This document shows, piece by piece, positions 1 through 13,836 of a stretch of 64,000 bases of DNA. Position 1 is the first letter of the stretch; every line of letters begins with the position of its first letter. A program made the position numbers and the translations under genes. Source of the stretch: Antitrichia curtipendula (Eukaryota; Streptophyta; Bryopsida; Hypnales; Leucodontaceae). Under the pieces are notes generated by a model that saw only the letters and a program-made list of their open reading frames with translations, did not search any database and had not been told where the DNA came from. The stretch lies in the NCBI GenBank assembly GCA_951230915.1, contig OX579637.1:7006001-7070000 (forward strand). The letters run 5' to 3'.

Positions 1-1585
1 TTCCAGGAATTCAAATACTTGAGAGTATTTGCAACTTCTTCAACCTTGTTGAAGTAGTTTCCAAAATGGAATTCTATAAGATTTGACGTAGGGAGCGATT
101 AAAGTACAAGCCGAGTTTATTCCAAATTCATTTAATTCACGTGGGGACTGATGAAAATGATGCGTTACTTAAATACTTCCATGAATCCAAATATTTGAGA
201 GCATTTGCAACTTCTACAACCTTGTTGAAGTCGCTTTCAAAATGGAATTCTATGAGATTTGGCGTAGGGAGCCATTAAAGTACAAGCCGAATTTATTCCA
301 AATTCTTTTAATTCACGTGGGCATGGATGAAAGTGATGCGCAACTTAAATATTTCCATGGATTCAAATACTTGAGAGTATTTGCAAGTTCTTCAACCTTG
401 TTGAAGTCGCTTTCAAAATGGAATTCTATGAGATTTGACGTAGGGAGCCATTAAAGTACAAGCCAAATTTATTCCAAATTCATTTAATTCACGTGGGGAT
501 GGATGAAAATGATGCGCAACTTAAATATTTCCATGAATTCAAATACTTGAGAGTATTTGCAACTTCTACGACCTTGTTGAAGTCGCTTTCACAATGGAAT
601 TCTATGAGATTTGACGTAGGGAGCCATTAAAGTACAAGCCGAATTTATTCCAAATTCTTTTAATTCACGTGGGCATGGATGAAAGTGATGCGCAACTTAA
701 ATATTTCCATGGATTCAAATACTTGAGAGTATTCGCAAGTTCTTCAACCTTGTTGAAGTCGCTTTCAAAATGGAATTCTATGAGATTTGACGTAGGGAGC
801 CATTAAAGTACAAGCCGAATTTATTCCAAATTCGTTTAATTCAGGTGGGCATGGATGAAAGTGATTCGCAACTTAAATATTTCCATGGATTCAAATACTT
901 GAGAGTATTCGCAAGTTCTTCAACCTTGTTGAAGTCGCTTTCAAAATGGAATTCTATGAGATTTGACGTAGGGAGCCATTAAAGTACAAGCCAAATTTAT
1001 TCCAAATTCTTATAATTCACGTGGGCATGGATGAAAGTGATGCGCAACTTAAATATTTCCATGGATTCAAATACTTGAGAGTATTTGCAAGTTCTTCAAC
1101 CTTGTTGAAGTTGCTTTCAAAATGGAATTCTATGATATTTGACGTAGGGAGCCATTAAAGTACAAGTCGAATTTATTCCAAAATTCTTTTAATTCACGTG
1201 GGCATGGATGAAAGCGATGCGCAACTTAAATATTTCCATGAATTCAAATACTTGAGAGGATTTGCAAGTTCTTCAACCTTGTTGAAGTTGCTTTCAAAAT
1301 GGAATTCTATGAGATTTGACGTAGGGAGCCATTAAAGTACAAGCCGAATTTATTCCAAATTCTTTTAATTCACGTGGGCATGGATGAAAATGATGCACAA
1401 GTTAAATATTTCCATGAATTCAAATACTTGAGAGTATTTGCAAGTTCTTCAACCTTGTTGAAGTCGCTTTCACAATGGAAATCTATGAGATTTGACGTAG
1501 GGAGCCATTAAAGTACAAGCCCAATTTATTCCAAATTCTTTTAATTCACGTGGAGATGGCTGAAAATGAAGCGTTACTTAAATAC
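1..1585. repeat. HOR block A1, 9 monomers (partial HOR)
   Basis: The block starts in the TAG-bearing landmark monomer (GTTGAAGTAGTTTCC near 48) and ends where the same phrase restarts at 1586. Positions 1 to about 515 match 1586 to about 2100, including the odd GGGGACTGATG near 145 and 1730. Length is 9 x 176 plus 1; the extra base is a single A inserted near 1181 (TTCCAAAATTC instead of TTCCAAATTC), absent from the related monomer near 3470. Compared with the next block it lacks the four-monomer cassette that begins with TTCATGTCGGC. Confidence 0.8.
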
Positions 1586-3874
1586 TTCCAGGAATTCAAA
1601 TACTTGAGAGTATTTGCAACTTCTTCAACCTTGTTGAAGTAGTTTCCAAAATGGAATTCTATAAGATTTGACGTAGGGAGCGATTAAAGTACAAGCCGAG
1701 TTTATTCCAAATTCATTTAATTCACGTGGGGACTGATGAAAATGATGCGTTACTTAAATACTTCCATGAATCCAAATATTTGAGAGCATTTGCAACTTCT
1801 ACAACCTTGTTGAAGTCGCTTTCAAAATGGAATTCTATGAGATTTGGCGTAGGGAGCCATTAAAGTACAAGCCGAATTTATTCCAAATTCTTTTAATTCA
1901 CGTGGGCATGGATGAAAGTGATGCGCAACTTAAATATTTCCATGGATTCAAATACTTGAGAGTATTTGCAAGTTCTTCAACCTTGTTGAAGTCGCTTTCA
2001 AAATGGAATTCTATGAGATTTGACGTAGGGAGCCATTAAAGTACAAGCCAAATTTATTCCAAATTCATTTAATTCACGTGGGGATGGATGAAAATGATGC
2101 GTTACTTAAATACTTCCATGAATCCAAATACTTGAGAGCATTTGCAACTTCATCAACCTTGTTGAAGTGGCTTTCAAAATGGAATTCTATGAGATTTGAC
2201 GTAGGGAGCCATTAAAGTACAAGCCGAATTTATTCCAGATTCTTTTAATTCATGTCGGCATGGATGAAAATGATGCGCAACTTAAATATTTCCATGGATT
2301 CAAATACTTGAGAGTATTCGCAAGTTCTTCAACCTTGTTGAAGTCGCTTTCAAAATGGAGTTCTATGAGATTTGATGTAGGGAGCCATTAAAGTACAAGC
2401 CAAATTTATTCCAAATTCTTTTAATTCATGTGGGGATGGATGAAAATGATGCGCAACTTAAATATTTCCATGAATTCAAATACTTGAGAGTATTTCCAAC
2501 TTCTACGACCTTGTTGAAGTCGCTTTTAAAATGGCGTTCTATAACCTTTGACGTAGGAAGCCATTAAAGTACAGGCCCAGTTTATTCCAATTTTCTTTTA
2601 ATTCAGGTGGAGATGGATGAAAATGATGCTTTACTTAAATACTTCCATGAATTCAAATACTTGAGAGTATTCGCAGCTTCTACAACCTTGCTGAAGACTC
2701 TTTTATAATGGAATTCTATGAGATTTGACGTAGGGAGCCACTAAAGTACATGGCCAATTTATTCCAAATTCTTTTAATTCACGTGGAGATGGATGAAAGT
2801 GATGCGCAACTTAAATATTTCCATGAATTCAAATACTTGAGAGTATTTGCAAGTTCTTCAACCTTGTTGAAGTCGCTTTCACAATGGAATTCTATGAGAT
2901 TTGACGTAGGGAGCCACTAAAGTACATGGCCAATTTATTCCAAATTCTTTTAATTCACGTGGAGATGGATGAAAGTGATGCGCAACTTAAATATTTCCAT
3001 GGATTCAAATACTTGAGAGTATTCGCAAGTTCTTCAACCTTGTTGAGGTCGCTTTCAAAATGGAATTCTATGAGATTTGACGTAGGGAGCCATTAAAGTA
3101 CAAGCCGAATTTATTCCAAATTCGTTTAATTCAGGTGGGCATGGATGAAAGTGATTCGCAACTTAAATATTTCCATGGATTCAAATACTTGAGAGTATTC
3201 GCAAGTTCTTCAACCTTGTTGAAGTCGCTTTCAAAATGGAATTCTATGAGATTTGACGTAGGGAGCCATTAAAGTACAAGCCAAATTTATTCCAAATTCT
3301 TATAATTCACGTGGGCATGGATGAAAGTGATGCGCAACTTAAATATTTCCATGGATTCAAATACTTGAGAGTATTTGCAAGTTCTTCAACCTTGTTGAAG
3401 TTGCTTTCAAAATGGAATTCTATGATATTTGACGTAGGGAGCCATTAAAGTACAAGTCGAATTTATTCCAAATTCTTTTAATTCACGTGGGCATGGATGA
3501 AAGCGATGCGCAACTTAAATATTTCCATGAATTCAAATACTTGAGAGTATTTGCAAGTTCTTCAACCTTGTTGAAGTCGCTTTCAAAATGGAATTCTATG
3601 AGATTTGACGTAGGGAGCCATTAAAGTACAAGCCAAATTTATTCCAAATTCTTTTAATTCACGTGGGGATGGATGAAAATGATGCGCAAGTTAAATATTT
3701 CCATGAATTCAAATACTTGAGAGTATTTGCAAGTTCTTCAACCTTGTTGAAGTCGCTTTCACAATGGAATTCTATGAGATTTGACGTAGGGAGCCATTAA
3801 AGTACAAGCCCAATTTATTCCAAATTCTTTTAATTCACGTGGAGATGGCTGAAAATGAAGCGTTACTTAAATAC
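1586..3874. repeat. HOR block A2, 13 monomers
   Basis: The block is bounded by the landmark phrase TTCCAGGAATTC at 1586 and 3875 (2,289 bp). It contains the cassette CATGTCGGC (about 2.25 kb), CATGTGGGG (about 2.43 kb), the 177-bp monomer with CCAATTTTC (about 2.59 kb) and the CCACTAAAGTACATGGCC monomer (about 2.74 and 2.92 kb). From about 2.2 kb on it aligns with block A3 at an offset of 2,641 bp. Confidence 0.8.
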
Positions 3875-6515
3875 TTCCAGGAATTCAAATACTTGAGAGT
3901 ATTTGCAACTTCTTCAACCTTGTTGAAGTAGTTTCCAAAATGGAATTCTATAAGATTTGACGTAGGGAGCGATTAAAGTACAAGCCGAGTTTATTCCAAA
4001 TTCATTTAATTCACGTGGGGACTGATGAAAATGATGCTTTACTTAAATACTTCCATGAATCCAAATATTTGAGAGCATTTGCAACTTCTACAACCTTGTT
4101 GAAGTCGCTTTCAAAATGGAATTCTATGAGATTTGGCGTAGGGAGCCATTAAAGTACAAGCCGAATTTATTCCAAATTCTTTTAATTCACGTGGGCATGG
4201 ATGAAAGTGATGCGCAACTTAAATATTTCCATGGATTCAAATACTTGAGAGTATTTGCAAGTTCTTCAACCTTGTTGAAGTCGCTTTCAAAATGGAATTC
4301 TATGAGATTTGACGTAGGGAGCCATTAAAGTACAAGCCAAATTTATTCCAAATTCATTTAATTCACGTGGGGATGGATGAAAATGATGCGTTACTTAAAT
4401 ACTTCCATGAATCCAAATACTTGAGAGCATTTGCAACTTCATCAACCTTGTTGAAGTCGCTTTCAAAATGGAATTCTATGAGATTTGACGTAGGGAGCCA
4501 TTAAAGTACAAGCCGAATTTATTCCAAATTCTATTAATTCACGTGGGCATGGATGAAAGTGATGCGCAACTTAAATATTTCCATGGATTCAAATACTTGA
4601 GAGTATTTGCAAGTTCTTCAACCTTGTTGAAGTCGCTTTCAAAATGGAATTCTATGAGATTTGGCGTAGGGAGCCATTAAAGTACAAGCCGAATTTATTC
4701 CAAATTCTTTTAATTCACGTGGCCATGGATGAAAGTGATTCGCAACTTAAATATTTCCATGAATCCAAATACTTGAGACCATTTGCAACTTCATCAACCT
4801 TGTTGAAGTCGCTTTCAAAATGGAATTCTATGAGATTTGACGTAGGGAGCCATTAAAGTACAAGCCGAATTTATTCCAAATTCTTTTAATTCATGTCGGC
4901 ATGGATGAAAATGATGCGCAACTTAAATATTTCCATGGATTCAAATACTTGAGAGTATTCGCAAGTTCTTCAACCTTGTTGAAGTCGCTTTCAAAATGGA
5001 GTTCTATGAGATTTGATGTAGGGAGCCATTAAAGTACAAGCCAAATTTATTCCAAATTCTTTTAATTCATGTGGGGATGGATGAAAATGATGCGCAACTT
5101 AAATATTTCCATGAATTCAAATACTTGAGAGTATTTCCAACTTCTACGACCTTGTTGAAGTCGCTTTTAAAATGGCGTTCTATAACCTTTGACGTAGGAA
5201 GCCATTAAAGTACAGGCCCAGTTTATTCCAATTTTCTTTTAATTCAGGTGGAGATGGATGAAAATGATGCTTTACTTAAATACTTCCATGAATTCAAATA
5301 CTTGAGAGTATTCGCAGCTTCTACAACCTTGCTGAAGACTCTTTTATAATGGAATTCTATGAGATTTGACGTAGGGAGCCACTAAAGTACATGGCCAATT
5401 TATTCCAAATTCTTTTAATTCACGTGGAGATGGATGAAAGTGATGCGCAACTTAAATATTTCCATGAATTCAAATACTTGAGAGTATTTGCAAGTTCTTC
5501 AACCTTGTTGAAGTCGCTTTCACAATGGAATTCTATGAGATTTGACGTACGGAGCCATTAAAGTACAAGCCGAATTTATTCCAAATTCTTTTAATTCACG
5601 TGGGCATGGATGAAAGTGATGCGCAACTTAAATATTTCCATGGATTCAAATACTTGAGAGTATTCGCAAGTTCTTCAACCTTGTTGAAGTCGCTTTCAAA
5701 ATGGAATTCTATGAGATTTGACGTAGGGAGCCATTAAAGTACAAGCCGAATTTATTCCAAATTCGTTTAATTCAGGTGGGCATGGATGAAAGTGATTCGC
5801 AACTTAAATATTTCCATGGATTCAAATACTTGAGAGTATTCGCAAGTTCTTCAACCTTGTTGAAGTCGCTTTCAAAATGGAATTCTATGAGATTTGACGT
5901 AGGGAGCCATTAAAGTACAAGCCAAATTTATTCCAAATTCTTATAATTCACGTGGGCATGGATGAAAGTGATGCGCAACTTAAATATTTCCATGGATTCA
6001 AATACTTGAGAGTATTTGCAAGTTCTTCAACCTTGTTGAAGTTGCTTTCAAAATGGAATTCTATGATATTTGACGTAGGGAGCCATTAAAGTACAAGTCG
6101 AATTTATTCCAAATTCTTTTAATTCACGTGGGCATGGATGAAAGCGATGCGCAACTTAAATATTTCCATGAATTCAAATACTTGAGAGTATTTGCAAGTT
6201 CTTCAACCTTGTTGAAGTCGCTTTCAAAATGGAATTCTATGAGATTTGACGTAGGGAGCCATTAAAGTACAAGCCAAATTTATTCCAAATTCTTTTAATT
6301 CACGTGGGGATGGATGAAAATGATGCGCAAGTTAAATATTTCCATGAATTCAAATACTTGAGAGTATTTGCAAGTTCTTCAACCTTGTTGAAGTCGCTTT
6401 CACAATGGAATTCTATGAGATTTGACGTAGGGAGCCATTAAAGTACAAGCCCAATTTATTCCAAATTCTTTTAATTCACGTGGAGATGGCTGAAAATGAA
6501 GCGTTACTTAAATAC
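3875..6515. repeat. HOR block A3, 15 monomers
   Basis: Same landmark boundaries as A2, but 2,641 bp long. The two extra monomers lie at about 4.50-4.86 kb; one carries TTCTATTAATTC and the other GTGGCCATGG, and neither is present at the matching point of A2. Near 5549 this copy reads GACGTACGG where A2 near 2907 reads GACGTAGGG, and the two copies differ in monomer type just there. A2 and A3 are therefore length variants of one HOR, differing by whole monomers. Confidence 0.8.
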
Positions 6516-8458
6516 TTCCAGGAATTCAAATACTTGAGAGTATTTGCAACTTCTTCAACCTTGTTGAAGTAGTTTCCAAAATGGAATTCTATAAGATTTG
6601 ACGTAGGGAGCGATTAAAGTACAAGCCGAACTTATTCCAAATTCATTTAATTCACGTGGGGACTGATGAAAATGATGCGTTACTTAAATACTTCCATGAA
6701 TCCAAATATTTAAGAGCATTTGCAACTTCTACAACCTTGTTGAAGTCGCTTTCAAAATGGAATTCTATGAGATTTGGCGTATGGAGCCATTAAAGTACAA
6801 GCCGAATTTATTCCAAATTCTTTTAATTCACGTGGGCATGGATGAAAGTGATGCGCAACTTAAATATTTCCATGAATTCAAATACTTGAGAGTATTTGCA
6901 AGTTCTTCAACCTTGTTGAAGTCGCTTTCAAAATGGAATTCTATGAGATTTGATGTAGGGAGCCATTAAAGTACAAGCCAAATTTATTCCAAATTCATTT
7001 AATTCACGTGGGGATGGATGAAAATGATGCGTTACTTAAATACTTCCATGAATCCAAATACTTGAGAGCATTTGCAACTTCATCAACCTTGTTGAAGTCG
7101 CTTTCAAAATGGAATTCTATGAGATTTGACGTAGGGAGCCATTAAAGTACAAGCCGAATTTATTCCAAATTCTATTAATTCACGTGGGCATGGATGAAAG
7201 TGATGCGCAACTTAAATATTTCCATGGATTCAAATACTTGAGAGTATTTGCAAGTTCTTCACCTTGTTGAAGTCGCTTTCAAAATGGAATTCTATGAGAT
7301 TTGGCGTAGGGAGCCATTAAAGTACAAGCCGAATTTATTCCAAATTCTTTTAATTCACGTGGCCATGGATGAAAGTGATTCGCAACTTAAATATTTCCAT
7401 GAATCCAAATACTTGAGACCATTTGCAACTTCATCAACCTTGTTGAAGTCGCTTTCAAAATGGAATTCTATGAGATTTGACGTAGGGAGCCATTAAAGTA
7501 CAAGCCGAATTTATTCCAAATTCTATTAATTCACGTGGGCATGGATAAAAGTGATGCGCAACTTAAATATTTACATGGATTCAAATACTTGAGACCATTT
7601 GCAACTTCATCAACCTTGTTGAAGTCGCTTTCAAAATGGAATTCTATGAGATTTGACGTAGGGAGCCATTAAAGTACAAGCCGAGTTTATTCCAAATTCA
7701 TTTAATTCACGTGGGGATGGATGAAAATGATGCGTTACTTAAATACTTCCATGAATCCAAATACTTGAGAGCATTTGCAACTTCATCAACCTTGTTGAAG
7801 TCGCTTTCAAAATGAAATTCTATGAGATTTGACGTAGGGAGCCATTAAAGTACAAGCCGAATTTATTCCAAATTCTATTAATTCACGTGGGCATGGATGA
7901 AAGTGATGCGCAACTTAAATATTTCCATGGATTCAAATACTTGAGAGTATTTGCAAGTTCTTCAACCTTGTTGAAGTCGCTTTCAAAATGGAATTCTATG
8001 AGATTTGACGTAGGGAGCCATTAAAGTACAAGCCGAATTTATTCCAAATTCTATTAATTCACGTGGGCATGGATGAAAGTGATGCGCAACTTAAATATTT
8101 CCATGGATTCAAATACTTGAGAGTATTTGCAAGTTCTTCAACCTTGTTGAAGTCGCTTTCAAAATGGAATTCTATGAGATTTGACGTAGGGAGCCATTAA
8201 AGTACAAGCCAAATTTATTCCAAATTCATTTAATTCACGTGGGGATGGATGAAAATGATGCGTTACTTAAATACTTCCATGAATCCAAATACTTGAGAGC
8301 ATTTGCAACTTCATCAACCTTGTTGAAGTCGCTTTCAAAATGGAATTCTATGAGATTTGACGTAGGGAGCCATTAAAGTACAAGCCGAATTTATTCCAAA
8401 TTCTATTAATTCACGTGGGCATGGATGAAAGTGATGCGCAACTTAAATATTTCCATGA
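6516..8458. repeat. HOR block A4, 11 monomers with a 1-bp deletion
   Basis: It begins with the same landmark monomer at 6516 and follows the A3 order through the GTGGCCATGG monomer near 7361. It then continues with repeated TTCTATTAATTC monomers, including an adjacent, apparently identical pair at about 7849-8024 and 8025-8200. One A is missing near 7260 (GTTCTTCACC for GTTCTTCAACC). That deletion explains why the spacing from landmark 6486 to 10357 is 3,871 bp, one less than 22 x 176. Confidence 0.75.
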
Positions 8459-9338
8459 ATTCAAATACTTCAGAGTATTTGCAAGTTCTTCAACCTTATT
8501 GAAGTCGCTTTCAAAATGGAATTCTATGAGATTTGGCGTAGGGAGCCATTAAAGTACAAGCCGAATTTATTCCAAATTCTTTTAATTCACGTGGGCATGA
8601 ATGAAAGTGATACGCAACTTAAATATTTCCATGGATTCAAATACTTGAGAGTATTCGCAAGTTCTTCAACCTTGTTGAGGTCGCTCTCAAAATGGAATTC
8701 TATGAGATTTGACGTAGGGAGCCATTAAAGTACAAGCCGAATTTATTCCAAATTCATTTAATTCACGTGGGGTTGGATGAAAATGATGCGTTACTTAAAT
8801 ACTTCCATGAATCCAAATACTTGAGAGCATGTGCAACTTCATCAACCTTGTTGAAGTCGCTTTCAAAATGGAATTCTATCAGATTTGACGTAGGGAGCCA
8901 TTAAAGTACAAGCCGAGTTTATTCCAAATTCTTTTAATTCACGTGGGGATGGATGAAAATGATGCGTTACTTAAATACTTCCATGAATCCAAATATTTGA
9001 GAGCATTTGCAACTTCTGCAACCTTGTTGAAGTCGCTTTCAAAATGGAATTCTATGAGATTTGGCGTAGGGAGCCATTAAAGTACAAGCCGAATTTATTC
9101 CAAATTCTTTTAATTCACGTGGCCATGGATGAAAGTGATTCGCAACTTAAATATTTCCATGAATCCAAATACTTGAGACCATTTGCAACTTCATCAACCT
9201 TGTTGAAGTCGCTTTCAAAATGGAATTCTATGAGATTTGACGTAGGGAGCCATTAAAGTACAAGCCGAATTTATTCCAAATTCTATTAATTCACGTGGGC
9301 ATGGATAAAAGTGATGCGCAACTTAAATATTTACATGG
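8459..9338. repeat. 880-bp (5-monomer) tandem duplication, copy 1
   Basis: From 8459 the sequence recurs at 9339 with offset 880. Shared rare markers are ATACTTCAGAGTATT, CAACCTTATTGAAG, GGCATGAATG with GATACGC, GAGCATGTGC and TTCTATCAG. I saw no difference over about 826 bases (8459-9284 against 9339-10164). The flanking base at 8458 already differs (A against G), which places the left breakpoint in or next to the TCCATGGA palindrome region. Confidence 0.85.
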
Positions 9339-10164
9339 ATTCAAATACTTCAGAGTATTTGCAAGTTCTTCAACCTTATTGAAGTCGCTTTCAAAATGGA
9401 ATTCTATGAGATTTGGCGTAGGGAGCCATTAAAGTACAAGCCGAATTTATTCCAAATTCTTTTAATTCACGTGGGCATGAATGAAAGTGATACGCAACTT
9501 AAATATTTCCATGGATTCAAATACTTGAGAGTATTCGCAAGTTCTTCAACCTTGTTGAGGTCGCTCTCAAAATGGAATTCTATGAGATTTGACGTAGGGA
9601 GCCATTAAAGTACAAGCCGAATTTATTCCAAATTCATTTAATTCACGTGGGGTTGGATGAAAATGATGCGTTACTTAAATACTTCCATGAATCCAAATAC
9701 TTGAGAGCATGTGCAACTTCATCAACCTTGTTGAAGTCGCTTTCAAAATGGAATTCTATCAGATTTGACGTAGGGAGCCATTAAAGTACAAGCCGAGTTT
9801 ATTCCAAATTCTTTTAATTCACGTGGGGATGGATGAAAATGATGCGTTACTTAAATACTTCCATGAATCCAAATATTTGAGAGCATTTGCAACTTCTGCA
9901 ACCTTGTTGAAGTCGCTTTCAAAATGGAATTCTATGAGATTTGGCGTAGGGAGCCATTAAAGTACAAGCCGAATTTATTCCAAATTCTTTTAATTCACGT
10001 GGCCATGGATGAAAGTGATTCGCAACTTAAATATTTCCATGAATCCAAATACTTGAGACCATTTGCAACTTCATCAACCTTGTTGAAGTCGCTTTCAAAA
10101 TGGAATTCTATGAGATTTGACGTAGGGAGCCATTAAAGTACAAGCCGAATTTATTCCAAATTCT
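9339..10164. repeat. 880-bp tandem duplication, copy 2
   Basis: This is the second copy of the five-monomer unit. Identity ends near 10165, where copy 1 reads TTCTATTAATTC and this copy reads TTCTTTTAATTC. The left edge fuses a TTACATGGATTC monomer to the ACTTCAGAG tail, so that monomer is a recombinant of two types, as expected from unequal exchange in register. Confidence 0.83.
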
Positions 10165-11724
10165 TTTAATTCACGTGGGCATGAATGAAAGTGATGCGCA
10201 ACTTAAATATTTCCATGGATTCAAATACTTGAGAGTATTCGCAAGTTCTTCAACCTTGTTGAGGTCGCTCTCAAAATGGAATTCTATGAGATTTGACGTA
10301 GGGAGCCATTAAAGTACAAGCCGAGTTTATTCCAAATTCTTTTAATTCACGTGGAGATGGCTGAAAATGAAGCGTTACTTAAATACTTCCAGGAATTCAA
10401 ATACTTGAGAGTATTTGCAACTTCTTCAACCTTGTTGAAGTAGTTTCCAAAATGGAATTCTATTAGATTTGACGTAGGGAGCGATTAAAGTACAAGCCGA
10501 ATTTATTCCAAATTCTTTTAATTCACGTGGCCATGGATGAAAGTGATTCGCAACTTAAATATTTCCATGAATCCAAATACTTGAGACCATTTGCAACTTC
10601 ATCAACCTTGTTGAAGTCGCTTTCAAAATGGAATTCTATGAGATTTGACGTAGGGAGCCATTAAAGTACAAGCCGAATTTATTCCAAATTCTTTTAATTC
10701 ACGTGGGCATGGATGAAAGTGATGCGCAACTTAAATATTTCCATGGATTCAAATACTTGAGAGTATTCGCAAGTTCTTCAACCTTGTTGAGGTCGCTCTC
10801 CAAATGGAATTCTATGAGATTTGACGTAGGGAGCCATTAAAGTACAAGCCGAATTTATTCCAAATTCTTTTAATTCACGTGGGCATGGATGAAAGTGATG
10901 CGCAACTTAAATATTTCCATAGATTCAAATACTTGAGAGTATTTGCAAGTTCTTCAACCTTGTTGAAGTCGCTTTCAAAATGGAATTCTATGAGATTTGA
11001 CGTAGGGAGCCATTAAAGTACAAGCCGAATTTATTCCAAATTCTCTTAATTCACGTGGGCATGGATGAAAGTGATGCGCAACTTAAATATTTACATGGAT
11101 TCAAATACTTGAGAGTATTTGCAAGTTCTTCAACCTTGTTGAAGTCGCTTCCAAAATGGAATTCTATGAGATTTGACGTAGGGAGCCATTAAAGTACAAG
11201 CCGAATTTATTCCAAATTCCTTTAATTCACGTGGGCATGGATGAAAGTGATGCTCAACTTAAATATTTCCATGGATTCAAATACTTGAGAGTATTTGCAA
11301 CTTCTTCAACCTTGTTGAAGTCGCTTTCAAAATGAAATTCTATGAGATTTGACGTAGGGAGCCACTAAAGTACATGGCCAATTTATTCCAAATTCTTTTA
11401 ATTCACGTGGGCATGGATGAAAGTGATGCGCAACTTAAATATTTCCATGGATTCAAATACTTGAGAGTATTTGCAAGTTCTTCAACCTTGTTGAAGTCGC
11501 TTCCAAAATGGAATTCTATGAGATTTGACGTAGGGAGCCATTAAAGTACAAGCCGAATTTATTCCAAATTCTTTTAATTCACGTGGCCATGGATGAAAGT
11601 GATTCGCAACTTAAATATTTCCATGAATCCAAATACTTGAGACCATTTGCAACTTCATCAACCTTGTTGAAGTCGCTTTCAAAATGGAATTCTATGAGAT
11701 TTGACGTAGGGAGCCATTAAAGTA
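10141..11724. repeat. HOR block C1, 9 monomers
   Basis: The unit starts at CAAGCCGAAT, with GGCATGAATG just inside, and restarts at 11725 after exactly 1,584 bp. Monomer order by marker: GGCATGAATG, ATGGCTG plus TAG, GGCCATGG, CTCTCCAAATGG, CCATAGATTC, TTCTCTTAATTC, TTCCTTTAATTC with GATGCTCAAC, CACTAAAGTACATGGCC, GGCCATGG. The same order recurs in C2, which has three more monomers. Confidence 0.82.
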
Positions 11725-13836
11725 CAAGCCGAATTTATTCCAAATTCTTTTAATTCACGTGGGCATGAATGAAAGTGATGCGCAACTTAAATATTTCCAT
11801 GGATTCAAATACTTGAGAGTATTCGCAAGTTCTTCAACCTTGTTGAGGTCGCTCTCAAAATGGAATTCTATGAGATTTGACGTAGGGAGCCATTAAAGTA
11901 CAAGCCGAGTTTATTCCAAATTCTTTTAATTCACGTGGAGATGGCTGAAAATGAAGCGTTACTTAAATACTTCCAGGAATTCAAATACTTGAGAGTATTT
12001 GCAACTTCTTCAACCTTGTTGAAGTAGTTTCCAAAATGGAATTCTATTAGATTTGACGTAGGGAGCGATTAAAGTACAAGCCGAATTTATTCCAAATTCT
12101 TTTAATTCACGTGGGCATGGATGAAAGTGATTCGCAACTTAAATATTTCCATGAATCCAAATACTTGAGACCATTTGCAACTTCATCAACCTTGTTGAAG
12201 TCGCTTTCAAAATGGAATTCTATGAGATTTGACGTAGGGAGCCATTAAAGTACAAGCCGAATTTATTCCAAATTCTTTTAATTCACGTGGGCATGGATGA
12301 AAGTGATGCGCAACTTAAATATTTCCATGGATTCAAATACTTGAGAGTATTCGCAAGTTCTTCAACCTTGTTGAGGTCGCTCTCCAAATGGAATTCTATG
12401 AGATTTGACGTAGGGAGCCATTAAAGTACAAGCCGAATTTATTCCAAATTCTTTTAATTCACGTGGGCATGGATGAAAGTGATTCGCAACTTAAATATTT
12501 CCATGAATCCAAATACTTGAGACCATTTGCAACTTCATCAACCTTGTTGAAGTCGCTTTCAAAATGGAGTTCTATGAGATTTGACGTAGGGAGCCATTAA
12601 AGTACAAGCCGAATTTATTCCAAATTCTATTAATTCACGTGGGCATGGATAAAAGTGATGCGCAACTTAAATATTTACATGGATTCAAATACTTGAGACC
12701 ATTTGCAACTTCATCAACCTTGTTGAAGTCGCTTTCAAAATGGAATTCTATGAGATTTGACGTAGGGAGCCATTAAAGTACAAGCCGAATTTATTCCAAA
12801 TTCTTTTAATTCACGTGGGCATGGATGAAAGTGATGCGCAACTTAAATATTTCCATGGATTCAAATACTTGAGAGTATTCGCAAGTTCTTCAACCTTGTT
12901 GAGGTCGCTCTCCAAATGGAATTCTATGAGATTTGACGTAGGGAGCCATTAAAGTACAAGCCGAATTTATTCCAAATTCTTTTAATTCACGTGGGCATGG
13001 ATGAAAGTGATTCGCAACTTAAATATTTCCATGGATTCAAATACTTGAGAGTATTTGCAAGTTCTTCAACCTTGTTGAAGTCGCTTTCAAAATGGAATTC
13101 TATGAGATTTGACGTAGGGAGCCATTAAAGTACAAGCCGAATTTATTCCAAATTCTCTTAATTCACGTGGGCATGGATGAAAGTGATGCGCAACTTAAAT
13201 ATTTACATGGATTCAAATACTTGAGAGTATTTGCAAGTTCTTCAACCTTGTTGAAGTCGCTTCCAAAATGGAATTCTATGAGATTTGACGTAGGGAGCCA
13301 TTAAAGTACAAGCCGAATTTATTCCAAATTCCTTTAATTCACGTGGGCATGGATGAAAGTGATGCTCAACTTAAATATTTCCATGGATTCAAATACTTGA
13401 GAGTATTTGCAACTTCTTCAACCTTGTTGAAGTCGCTTTCAAAATGAAATTCTATGAGATTTGACGTAGGGAGCCACTAAAGTACATGGCCAATTTATTC
13501 CAAATTCTTTTAATTCACGTGGGCATGGATGAAAGTGATGCGCAACTTAAATATTTCCATGGATTCAAATACTTGAGAGTATTTGCAAGTTCTTCAACCT
13601 TGTTGAAGTCGCTTTCAAAATGGAATTCTATGAGATTTGACGTAGGGAGCCATTAAAGTACAAGCCGAATTTATTCCAAATTCTTTTAATTCACGTGGCC
13701 ATGGATGAAAGTGATTCGCAACTTAAATATTTCCATGAATCCAAATACTTGAGACCATTTGCAACTTCATCAACCTTGTTGAAGTCGCTTTCAAAATGGA
13801 ATTCTATGAGATTTGACGTAGGGAGCCATTAAAGTA
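11725..13836. repeat. HOR block C2, 12 monomers
   Basis: Same order as C1 but 2,112 bp long. Three extra monomers sit at about 12.43-12.96 kb: one with GTGATTCGC and GGAGTTC, one with TTCTATTAATTC and GGATAAAAG, and a second CTCTCCAAATGG monomer. The rare GATGCTCAAC marker near 13361 corresponds to about 11250 in C1. Confidence 0.82.

Noticed and set aside
7248..7496. 82-codon frame with a different N-terminus
   Set aside because: Created by the single missing A near 7260, which joins an upstream ATG to the usual satellite frame. It is a frameshift in a repeat, not a gene.
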